Positions 1 to 6,914 of a stretch of 53,359 nucleotides of DNA are shown here, piece after piece. Source of the stretch: Roseibacillus sp. (GTDB lineage Bacteria > Verrucomicrobiota > Verrucomicrobiia > Verrucomicrobiales > Akkermansiaceae); the NCBI GenBank assembly GCA_022448985.1, contig JAKVCR010000015.1, positions 1-53,359 on the forward strand, given 5' to 3'. A program made the position numbers and the translations under genes. Positions within the stretch are counted from its first letter, which is position 1, and each line of letters starts with the position of its first letter. The notes beneath the pieces are model-generated. The model was not told the origin of the DNA. It saw only the letters and a list, made by a program, of their open reading frames with translations, and ran no database searches.

Positions 1-94
1 CCTGTTCCTGTTTCTCAATCCCGGGCGGCACATCATCCTTCTGCCCACAACCCAGAAGGGCAACAGAGAGCACTAATGGAAGCAATCGGTTCAT
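1..94 (-). CDS. Lipoprotein, N-terminal part only (runs off the window)
   Basis: Reading the minus strand from the ATG at 92-94 gives MNRLLPLVLSVALLGCG followed by a polar, acidic stretch that leaves the window. The short basic n-region, the hydrophobic core and the lipobox ALLGC at residues 13-17 identify a type II (lipoprotein) signal peptide, so the mature protein should be lipid-anchored through Cys16 or Cys17. Only 31 codons are visible and nothing can be said about function. It is divergent from the TerB-like gene that starts at 292. Confidence 0.7.
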   Translation of the reverse strand, partial: MNRLLPLVLSVALLGCGQKDDVPPGIEKQEQ

Positions 95-291
95 CACCAA
101 TCCTCTTATCGTATGACGCTTCCTTTCCAAGCCTCAAATCCTTTCCCCGAGCTCATCGAACACTCTCATGCCGGGCATCCCTGAGCGGACAACATCACTC
201 GTCCCCGCATCCTGACCAGTTCACCTGATTCTATTCTTGGCACTACTCCCGTCCGGCATAACCTGAACAGACAACCGCAACTCGACCAAGT

Positions 292-723
292 ATGGGAGAA
301 TTCAAGTCACCAGAAACGAAGGAAGCCGAGACAATGCTCGGGCAGGCGGCCAGCATGATGATGGCTGACGGCAAGATGGAGGAGAGCGAGCTTACCATCC
401 TCCGCGGAATCGCCGCCCGCCTCGGGATCGGGCAGGCCGACGTCGAACGAATCCTGAGCGATCCGGGAGAGGTTGACCTGACCCTCCCGCAGGACCCCTT
501 CAAACGCGCCCTGTTCCTTATTTTCATCATTTCAATGATGTGTGCCGACGGGACGACTGGTGAAGAAGAACTCAAGGCCCTCCACTCCATGGGCTCCTCC
601 GTGGGTTATACTACTGAGCAGATCGAAGCAGCGGTGGAAGCCTTTGCCGCGGCCCTTGAGGAGCAGAAAGAGGACATCGATCCGGCTCTCATCGCGGTAG
701 GAATCGCATCCCATTTCGGGTAA
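292..723 (+). CDS. TerB-like / DjlA-N-type helical protein
   Basis: This 143-residue, mostly alpha-helical protein has no signal peptide and is probably cytosolic. It carries two related helical motifs, MMMADGKMEESEL (residues 22-34) and MMCADGTTGEEEL (82-94). This is the duplicated ADG-x-x-x-x-EE acidic pattern of the TerB/tellurite-resistance superfamily, which also contains the N-terminal domain of DjlA and is thought to bind metal through these acidic residues. The length matches stand-alone TerB proteins. The ATG at 292 is the first good start. No ter operon partners lie nearby, so a role in tellurite resistance cannot be claimed; only the fold is supported. Confidence 0.75.
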   Translation: MGEFKSPETKEAETMLGQAASMMMADGKMEESELTILRGIAARLGIGQADVERILSDPGEVDLTLPQDPFKRALFLIFIISMMCADGTTGEEELKALHSMGSSVGYTTEQIEAAVEAFAAALEEQKEDIDPALIAVGIASHFG

Positions 724-833
724 GCGCCTCCGCGAGAGTCCTGCCAGACTGCAGGGTTCGCAACACGGGTGTGCTCGCTGCCAGAGCGTGACAGCGACAA
801 TCCAGGGGGGCGGGGAGGGAGGATCCTTTACCG

Positions 834-1697
834 CTAACTTCGGGCCCAGCGCCCCCAGACGAGGAGATACTCGGGGACATTTAACTGGCCGTCACCGCTG
901 ATATCGAGGGCCTCGAATACCGCTTGTGCCAGTTTGCCGTCCTTCAACTTCTTGCTGGCGATGAGTTCTTCAACCGTCAGACGGCTATCATCATTCCGAT
1001 CGATCGATTCGAAGATTTCCTTCGCCTCGTCGGTAATGACTCGATTCACGACATACTCCTTCTCAGAAACGAATCCGTCGCCGTTAACATCGGAGGCTTG
1101 GAAGATCCCCGCCCTTGACTGACGAGTCAGATGGCGGCCGCGATCGACATATTCCGTTTTGGAATGGCGCCCATCCTTGTCAAAATCGGTGAACCCGAAA
1201 ACACGCCGATATCCTTCAAGAGTGCGCTCAGCAGCGCCTTCCAACCCCCGGGCACCCAACATCTTGAGAATCTCGCGGGGCGCAAACCCTGCAACTGCCT
1301 TGGGAGCAGGAGCGCCTGGTGGTCCGGGACGAGCATCATTGGCGGAGGGGGGAGGGGTTGACTCGTTGCGACCAGGTCGTCCAGAAGGGGGGGCGAACCT
1401 AGGGCGGAGCTCATCCCCGGTCAGTTTGCCATCCTTGTTTTTATCGAGAGTCTTCAACGCCGCACTGGCAGCCGCAATTTCAGCAGCTGATATCTCGTTA
1501 TTTCCATCAGCATCAAGTGCTGCCAGAACAGGAAAGTTCTGCATCAGGTTCCGGGGACTATTTCCACGACTGGATTGCGGCGGCCGTTCCCGGGAACCCT
1601 GCTGGTCGGGTTTTTGCGCAAGAAGCGGACTTGTCACCATGACAAGGCATGTGGCAACCATGCCAGCCATGGGAAAAGATCTTTTAACTGTGCTCAT
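834..1697 (-). CDS. Secreted protein with six EF-hand calcium-binding loops
   Basis: The 287-residue product begins with a Sec signal peptide (basic SVKR-like start, hydrophobic core about residues 10-25, cleavage after SPLLAQ). Six DxDxDG-type loops are visible, near residues 62-73, 85-96, 171-182, 203-214, 233-244 and 265-276 (for example LDKNKDGKLTGDEL and SDVNGDGFVSEKEY). They form pairs separated by a Pro-rich linker at about 101-138. The fifth loop (DRNDDSRL) lacks the central Gly. EF-hand proteins of this kind are common in the periplasm or outside the cell of Planctomycetes and Verrucomicrobia, where Ca binding is expected but the role is unknown. I chose the ATG at 1697 over the upstream in-frame start at 1712 because it fits the signal peptide. 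Confidence 0.85.
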   Translation of the reverse strand: MSTVKRSFPMAGMVATCLVMVTSPLLAQKPDQQGSRERPPQSSRGNSPRNLMQNFPVLAALDADGNNEISAAEIAAASAALKTLDKNKDGKLTGDELRPRFAPPSGRPGRNESTPPPSANDARPGPPGAPAPKAVAGFAPREILKMLGARGLEGAAERTLEGYRRVFGFTDFDKDGRHSKTEYVDRGRHLTRQSRAGIFQASDVNGDGFVSEKEYVVNRVITDEAKEIFESIDRNDDSRLTVEELIASKKLKDGKLAQAVFEALDISGDGQLNVPEYLLVWGRWARS

Positions 1698-1795
1698 AAC
1701 GCATGGTACCACACGGGCTGACTACCCGGAAATCACTTTCTTGATCTTCGCTCCCCAGGAAGATCGGAACCACTCACTCTCTCCTCTCCCAACCG

Positions 1796-2491
1796 TCAGG
1801 GTGCTGCAGGCTCCGTCTTCGCTGGTTCCTTAGCTGGTTGCTGGGTATCCACCCGGGTCCACTCCAGCTTGTCATCCTGGAGAAACTTGCCCCGGTAGAT
1901 CCATGCTTCGCTCGTCATCTGACTCGTCCAGGTAAAGCTGCCCCCGGGCGGCATGCCTTGGCGGACAATGCCAAGATACGTCTCTGTGCCTGGTTCATAG
2001 GCCTCTTCAGCGCTCGGTTCGACTGGAACCCCCTCGCCGGGCAATCGGCGCGTCAGTAAAAACAATCCCTTCCCGCTATCATACCACCTGGTAAACACGA
2101 GTTCGCGATCACCTTGCGGAAGTTTCTCAGTGACCCGCATCTCCTGCACTTTCGACTCCCCGGACTCCTTCCCGTTTTTTCTGAACCCTTCATCCTCCTC
2201 CTCAAGCCAGCGCACTGTGGAGACAAGCGGGATCTCGGCTAACACCTCGCCATCGGGGCCCTTGATAACACCGCTGCCCTCCCATTGGCCAAGACCCCGG
2301 GCCAGAAGAGCCTCCGCCTGTTCAGTGCTGAGCGAAGAATCAACCCCAACCGGCTCCCCTTCAGGCGTCACTGATGCTTCTTCGACCGGTTGCAGTTCCT
2401 CGCTATTTGCCTGCTCCTCAGTCTGCTGGGATCTCTCACACCCTGCCAGAAGGAGGGCCCCGGAAGCTAGTAACCACAAGGAGGTTCTCAT
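1796..2491 (-). CDS. Lipoprotein of unknown function
   Basis: The 231-residue product starts MRTSLWLLASGALLLAGC, a signal peptide ending in the lipobox LLAGC, so it should be acylated on Cys18. An acidic, Gln/Glu-rich linker follows (residues 20-60), then a folded part containing WEGSGVIKGPDGEV and GKGLFLLTRR. That part resembles small beta-barrel (lipocalin-like) domains that measure or bind a ligand, but I do not recognise the family with confidence. A tail rich in Lys, Glu, Pro and Ala ends the protein. It lies in a run of minus-strand genes for exported proteins, with 73 bp to the upstream propeller gene. The ATG at 2491 was chosen because the longer reading from 2527 would bury the signal peptide. 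Confidence 0.7.
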   Translation of the reverse strand: MRTSLWLLASGALLLAGCERSQQTEEQANSEELQPVEEASVTPEGEPVGVDSSLSTEQAEALLARGLGQWEGSGVIKGPDGEVLAEIPLVSTVRWLEEEDEGFRKNGKESGESKVQEMRVTEKLPQGDRELVFTRWYDSGKGLFLLTRRLPGEGVPVEPSAEEAYEPGTETYLGIVRQGMPPGGSFTWTSQMTSEAWIYRGKFLQDDKLEWTRVDTQQPAKEPAKTEPAAP

Positions 2492-2564
2492 ACTCCATGT
2501 ATCCAACGGATGAAACCCAGACAACACAAGATAACTTCTGCTCCATCCCAGTGCCAGCCGCGCC

Positions 2565-3494
2565 TTACTTCATCGTGTTGTCCTTGATCGGCTTCCCATT
2601 GGTGGTGAGGATCTGGAAGTGGTGGAAGCCGTGTTTCCCTCCGCTGTATGTCCAGACAACCTTCTTATCCCTCGTCACCTCGGTGAGTTTCACGCGATCA
2701 CCAGTGGCATGGTAACTGGTGATCACCGTGTTTCCATTGGGAAGGCGCTGCACTCCACAGGCATCGTCCAGAAGGTCTTCTCCAATGTCGGCGTTGTCCA
2801 CTTTCCAGACAATCTTCCCCGCACCATCGACCTCAATCACGCGGTTGCCGTTGGTGCATCCGATCAGGGTGTTCCCATCCGCCAGTCGAATGGCAGTAAA
2901 GGGCCAGTCCCGTTTCTCCCGGCCCCGGTCGTCGGTCGGAAAGGTCTTCAAGACCTTCCCTGTCCCGGGGTCGTATTCCTTGACTGCGAAATCAAGAAGG
3001 TGAGGGGCGATATAGTTGCCATTCGGGAGTCGCCGTAACATGCGGGTCTGCATGTGGCTGTTTTTCTTCTGACAGGACAACGGCATATCGTGAAGGACCT
3101 TCCCCTTGCGGTTGATCGTCCGGGCGCGGGGTTGGGGGCCCAGTTCAGCAACAAGGAAGTTTCCACCGGGGAGGAGTTGCACAGTGCTGATCTCCTTCTG
3201 TTGTCCCTGATAGGAGAACACCGTCCTGTTGGATGCGCGTTCAATCTCAGCGACTCCACCTTTCGGGTATTCCCTGCATGGATAAACCGCCAGCAGGACA
3301 TTGCCGCTTGGCAGAACCCAGCCATCACTGGCTGGAAGGTCGATTTTCCATGAGACCTTTCCGTCCTCGCCAATGATTGAGCTCCGGGCGCCTTTTCCAA
3401 GTCCCAGGAAGGAGTGCGCCACCTTTCCCTTGTGGTGGTCGGAATAGAGCGGAGAGGCGAGAAGAAAGAAGAGGAGGAGGGCTGTGCGCGTCAT
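2565..3494 (-). CDS. Secreted beta-propeller protein (PQQ/arylsulfotransferase-like repeats)
   Basis: The 309-residue product has a signal peptide (MTRTALLLFFLLASPLYS). The rest repeats a blade motif of the form L-P-x-G-N followed by a hydrophobic strand: LPSGNVLLA, LPGGNFLVAE, LPNGNYIAPH, LADGNTLIGC and LPNGNTVITS, each followed about 20 residues later by a G-K-x-x-W type strand (GKVSWKI, GKIVWKV, KKVVWTY). This is a five- to seven-blade propeller similar to PQQ-repeat and arylsulfotransferase-like secreted proteins. No catalytic residues are recognisable, so the ligand is unknown. The start at 3494 gives a clean signal peptide; the alternative at 3512 adds six residues. Confidence 0.75.
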   Translation of the reverse strand: MTRTALLLFFLLASPLYSDHHKGKVAHSFLGLGKGARSSIIGEDGKVSWKIDLPASDGWVLPSGNVLLAVYPCREYPKGGVAEIERASNRTVFSYQGQQKEISTVQLLPGGNFLVAELGPQPRARTINRKGKVLHDMPLSCQKKNSHMQTRMLRRLPNGNYIAPHLLDFAVKEYDPGTGKVLKTFPTDDRGREKRDWPFTAIRLADGNTLIGCTNGNRVIEVDGAGKIVWKVDNADIGEDLLDDACGVQRLPNGNTVITSYHATGDRVKLTEVTRDKKVVWTYSGGKHGFHHFQILTTNGKPIKDNTMK

Positions 3495-3554
3495 TCTGAT
3501 GGCTTGGCCCAAGAGGGAAGTCAGGGCAAGGACGGAGTTAGGGCAACCCGCACT

Positions 3555-3977
3555 TCAGGAAGAGGACTCGCCTTCAGTCTCCGAACCCTCCCGCTCCCGC
3601 AGGAGCTCTTCCACACCATCAACCTTGCCCGCGTCCTCATTCGCGCTTTCCCGGTAGATGCCAAGCGCAATGAAACTCATGTAGGCCAGGAAGCATCCCG
3701 CAATGAGAAACGCCTTGCGCCACGGAAGATAGAAAAACCGATGGAGCAGGGGAGCGAGGGGAAGGAAGAAGAGGAGAAGGACCAGGATCTGACCCGAACC
3801 CCAGTGCAGGTGCATCAGGAGACGGCAGAGTGCAAATTGTGGAAGAAACACGAGCACCGCCTTCGGGTTGAGATACCAGAAGTAGATGCCGGAGCGTGCG
3901 GCAGTGGATTCCCAGTCCGCCTCATGACGTGCGAAGGCGAACATCAGGACGAGGAGCACGATCAGGTCAATAAACAT
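3555..3977 (-). CDS. Small integral membrane protein, unknown function
   Basis: The 140-residue protein (from the ATG at 3977, MFIDLIVLLVLMFAF) has three hydrophobic segments, at about residues 2-14, 37-52 and 58-76, plus a fourth at about 90-110 (AFLIAGCFLAYMSFIALGIY). It ends in a strongly acidic, Ser-rich cytoplasmic or periplasmic tail. It is therefore an inner-membrane protein. A GTG start at 4046 would add 23 residues, but they are polar and do not improve the topology. I do not recognise a family. Confidence 0.6.
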   Translation of the reverse strand: MFIDLIVLLVLMFAFARHEADWESTAARSGIYFWYLNPKAVLVFLPQFALCRLLMHLHWGSGQILVLLLFFLPLAPLLHRFFYLPWRKAFLIAGCFLAYMSFIALGIYRESANEDAGKVDGVEELLREREGSETEGESSS

Positions 3978-4106
3978 GGAGCCGGGTAAAGCATCTTGCC
4001 TCGGGAAGAGCCGCTCTCCTCTTCTTTCGGAAAGTAGCACCAGCACCCCGCCAGATGAACTGAAATCGGAGGTCGACCGCGATGCAACCCGTCAATAGGC
4101 ACCCCT

Positions 4107-5345
4107 TCAGCGACTCCGGTCGAGGTCCGCCCAGATCGCCTTGATCGTTTCCTCCTGCTTCATGCCGCGGGGAGGAGTCCTGCTGGCGCTGTAGTGCTCA
4201 AAGCGACGGAGAGGGAGCTGAAAGTAGCCATTCGGGTCGGTGTCCCGCACCCACTTGTAGGCATAACGAAGCCATTCATTCCGGTAGTCCTCGGGTTGCT
4301 TCATGAACCAGTTGATCTCATCCCACCCCCAGACATGAAACTTGTCACTGGCGCGGTATTCACCCGGATGATCGGAAGGCCCGAAATTGTCGATCTCCAC
4401 GATATAGGGCAATGATTCGCAGCGCCATCCGCTCGGGGTTAGCCCTCCCTTGCTGCGGCCGTAGATAGCATCACTGAATCCCTTCTCGAGAATGGCCCTG
4501 TGGGGTTGACCCTTCACGGACTTGGGGCGGGACGGAAAGGAGTGCAGGTCAAACATGAGTTTCCCATCATGCACGATTCCTCCACTGGGAACGTGAGCAT
4601 CAATCAGAACAAGATGGCGGCGGGCATGCTTCCTTGCGTAGGCCCGGATCCGGGACATGAGATCCCGCCAATGCCGATGGTCCCGGTCCCAGTCGTCCAT
4701 GATCTCGACCTGGCCCAGGTGAATGGCCTCGAGCCCCATGTCGATCCATCGCTTCGCCACATAGAAGAACCACATCCTGGTCTCCAAGCGGCTCATGTCA
4801 GGCACGGAGGCATTCTCATACCAGTGATTGTGGCGATGTCGGAACCCGTAGAGCATCTTCCTGTAACTGAAGTTCCGCGGTGTCACCGACAACCCGAACT
4901 CCTCAAGCACTGCTCCCGGGATCGCGATCTTGTTCACGTCCGTGGTGACCACCTCGAAGATCGCCCCCTGCAGGATCAGGTCTGGATCCATTTCATGGAG
5001 GCGTTTGACAAAAAGGGCTCCCTTCGTAACCAGTTTATCGATACGGGACTCATTGCCCCACATCCAGATCACGCGACCGGCAAACTTCACCCCCGTGTTC
5101 TTCATCATGCGGAGATCGTCATCGGAGGAGATGTGCAGGAGAGAGGCCACGGTGGCGCTCCGGGCGAGATAGTTCTCCAGCACTGGGCGGGAGATTTTCC
5201 CGTCGAACTCATAATCCACCTTCGTGGCGAGGCTCTCCTCCGCGGGCAGCGAGGAGAGGGTAGAAATCCCGAAGAAAATCGCAGTCAGGCGGAAGATCTG
5301 CCAGAGGCCAAAGGCCCGGAATGCAGGGCGGGGGGTAGGTTTCAT
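4107..5345 (-). CDS. Exported protein of unknown function, possibly a barrel-fold hydrolase
   Basis: The 412-residue product has an N-terminal hydrophobic segment (about residues 11-33, FRLTAIFFGISTLSSLPAEE) that reads as a signal peptide or anchor. The body is rich in Trp, His and Asp and alternates strands and helices: GRVIWMWGNES, ILQGAIFEVV, GLEAIHLGQVEIMDDWD, HLVLIDAHVP, LPYIVEIDNFG and FHVWGWDEINWF. Carboxylates at strand ends (EIMDDWD, EIDNFG, WDEINWF) are compatible with a TIM-barrel glycoside hydrolase, but I cannot place it in a named family, so this is only a fold guess. A 250-bp spacer with gene fragments lies upstream. Confidence 0.6.
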   Translation of the reverse strand: MKPTPRPAFRAFGLWQIFRLTAIFFGISTLSSLPAEESLATKVDYEFDGKISRPVLENYLARSATVASLLHISSDDDLRMMKNTGVKFAGRVIWMWGNESRIDKLVTKGALFVKRLHEMDPDLILQGAIFEVVTTDVNKIAIPGAVLEEFGLSVTPRNFSYRKMLYGFRHRHNHWYENASVPDMSRLETRMWFFYVAKRWIDMGLEAIHLGQVEIMDDWDRDHRHWRDLMSRIRAYARKHARRHLVLIDAHVPSGGIVHDGKLMFDLHSFPSRPKSVKGQPHRAILEKGFSDAIYGRSKGGLTPSGWRCESLPYIVEIDNFGPSDHPGEYRASDKFHVWGWDEINWFMKQPEDYRNEWLRYAYKWVRDTDPNGYFQLPLRRFEHYSASRTPPRGMKQEETIKAIWADLDRSR

Positions 5346-5373
5346 CCCGTGCATGAGCTTGGGGGCCTTTTAG

Positions 5374-5463
5374 ATGATCCCCGTCGAGCGCGGCAAGTTC
5401 AACCTCAACCTGTACAAGAAACGAGGCAGCTTCCTCGAAGGAGTGAGATCGCTAAAGTCTTGA
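5374..5463 (+). pseudogene. Possible gene remnant (29 codons)
   Basis: An ATG-led 29-codon reading frame (MIPVERGKFNLNLYKKRGSF and nine more residues) sits in a non-coding spacer between two divergent genes. It has the composition of real protein rather than a shadow frame, and its end carries one arm of an inverted repeat. It has no recognisable domain. It may be the last surviving piece of a decayed gene or a chance frame. Confidence 0.2.
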
Positions 5464-5510
5464 GTCTAGTATTTGTTTTTATGGCAGAACCTTGGATCTC
5501 ACTCCCTCGA
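5435..5510. repeat. Imperfect 16-bp inverted repeat around a 44-bp centre
   Basis: The arm at 5435-5450 (TCGAAGGAGTGAGATC) and the arm at 5495-5510 (GATCTCACTCCCTCGA) pair over 16 bases with one mismatch, separated by 44 bp. The second arm lies inside a 28-codon frame at 5481-5567 starting MAEPWISLP. It could be a small MITE-like element, a transcriptional operator or a hairpin. There is no T-run after it, so it is not a classical terminator. Confidence 0.5.
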
Positions 5511-5597
5511 TTGACTGCCTGTTACCAATCCAACCGCACTGGCAGATCGCAATTTTCAACTTGGTGAAAAAAAATCCGGGGGCATCGTATCAGCTCC

Positions 5598-6497
5598 ATG
5601 GGCCTCAAATCCGCACTCCTTCTCACCACCCTGGTTCTCACCTGGCAATCCAGCCTCGCCCAGAAGGCAGCCCAGGCTCCAACTGGAGGGCAGACTCATA
5701 TCTACAAGACGGTCGGAAACCTCGAACTGCCCCTCTACCTCTACAAACCGGCCGGACAAAAAGCAAAGAAACCGGCACCGGCCGTCGTCTTCTTCTTCGG
5801 CGGGGGCTGGAAAAGTGGGACCCCTTCCCAGTTCGAGGAGCAGTGCAAATACCTGGCAAAGCGGGGGATGGTCGCCATCACGGTGGAATACCGAGTGTCC
5901 ACCCGTCATCAGTGCAAGATCGAGGACTGCATCTCGGACGCCCGCTCAGCCATGCGCTGGGTGCGGGGAAACGCCAAGCGACTGGGAGTGGATCCCACCC
6001 GTATCGCCTCCGGGGGCGGATCGGCCGGTGGTCACCTGGCGGCGGCCGTGAGCCTGATGGACTCCTTTGACCGCAAACAGGATGACCAGTCAGTGAGTGC
6101 GGAACCGGATGCCCTCGTCCTCTTTAATCCGGCCCTCGCCCTTGCCCCCCATGACGATCTTCCCGAGGCCTATGGCGAGGGTCTCGCTAGCCGCCTCCAG
6201 CATCGCGCACGCGGTCCTGTCGCAAAGGTGTCTCCGCTTCATTATGCCAGGCAGAAGCAGCCACCCTGTATCATGTTTTTTGGCACCGCCGACAACCTCC
6301 TTGTTGGAGCGGAGGCTTATCGGGCGGCCTCCGTGGCGGCGGGCAACCAGTGCCACATCATCACCTATCCCGACCAGAAACACGGATTCTTCAACTTCGG
6401 GCGCGGTGGAGGCAAGTATTACAAGCTGACTGTAGCCGAAATGGACAAGTTCTTTGTCTCTCTCGGGTGGCTCAAAGCAGATGGCGCGACCAGGTAA
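5598..6497 (+). CDS. Secreted alpha/beta hydrolase (esterase, BD-FAE/lipase-like)
   Basis: The 299-residue protein has a signal peptide (MGLKSALLLTTLVLTWQSSLAQ). An oxyanion-hole element FFFGGGWKSG (about 65-74, equivalent to HGGG in hormone-sensitive-lipase-like esterases) precedes the nucleophile elbow GGGSAGG with Ser142. Asp232 (FFGTADNLL) and His262 (DQKHGFFNF) complete the triad. This is the pattern of secreted carbohydrate- or feruloyl-esterase-like hydrolases common in polysaccharide-degrading Verrucomicrobia and Planctomycetes. The true substrate is unknown. It overlaps the next small membrane-protein gene by 17 bp, so the two are probably co-translated. Confidence 0.85.
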   Translation: MGLKSALLLTTLVLTWQSSLAQKAAQAPTGGQTHIYKTVGNLELPLYLYKPAGQKAKKPAPAVVFFFGGGWKSGTPSQFEEQCKYLAKRGMVAITVEYRVSTRHQCKIEDCISDARSAMRWVRGNAKRLGVDPTRIASGGGSAGGHLAAAVSLMDSFDRKQDDQSVSAEPDALVLFNPALALAPHDDLPEAYGEGLASRLQHRARGPVAKVSPLHYARQKQPPCIMFFGTADNLLVGAEAYRAASVAAGNQCHIITYPDQKHGFFNFGRGGGKYYKLTVAEMDKFFVSLGWLKADGATR

Positions 6498-6825
6498 AAT
6501 CTCTCTCCCGGGACTACTCATTCTCCTCGAGACCCTCCTACTCCTGGGCCTCCTCTGTGTCGCTCCCTTCGCGTGGATTCTCAGGGACGGACTGGGCCCC
6601 GATTCTGTCCAGAGCACCGGTTTTGCTGCGGTCGGAAAGGCCTTCATGACATTCTACACGGGCCCGGCAATCCTGCTCCTGGCCGCGGTTCGCCTTCTCC
6701 TAGGCGCATTCATTCCAAACAAGCAACCCGATAAGCGGAAACGAGGGGCAGCCTACCGCTTGGCGGCAGTGCTCATTCTCTTTTCAGCTCTCACCCTTCT
6801 CATCGTGGGGTTCCTGATGGATTGA
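6481..6825 (+). CDS. Small membrane protein (three hydrophobic segments)
   Basis: This 114-residue protein starts at the ATG at 6481 (MARPGKISLPGLLILLETLL), inside the last codons of the hydrolase gene, which suggests translational coupling. Hydrophobic segments lie at about residues 10-30, 54-74 and 88-112, with a basic loop (NKQPDKRKRGAAYR) between the last two. No family is recognised. The tight overlap suggests a link to the secreted hydrolase, but no function follows from the sequence. Confidence 0.6.
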   Translation: MARPGKISLPGLLILLETLLLLGLLCVAPFAWILRDGLGPDSVQSTGFAAVGKAFMTFYTGPAILLLAAVRLLLGAFIPNKQPDKRKRGAAYRLAAVLILFSALTLLIVGFLMD

Positions 6826-6914
6826 TCTCAATATCCCGCAACCTTTTCTCCATATTCTGGTCTCATCTTTTCAGCAATAGGTGAAAATCATCCCCCACGA
6901 CTGCGATTGAAGTG

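Noticed and set aside
4500..5567. A 355-codon plus-strand frame opposite the exported protein gene
   Set aside because: It is Pro/His/Gly-rich with no domain and lies antisense to a frame with a signal peptide and normal composition. Only its last codons (5481-5567) fall in the spacer.
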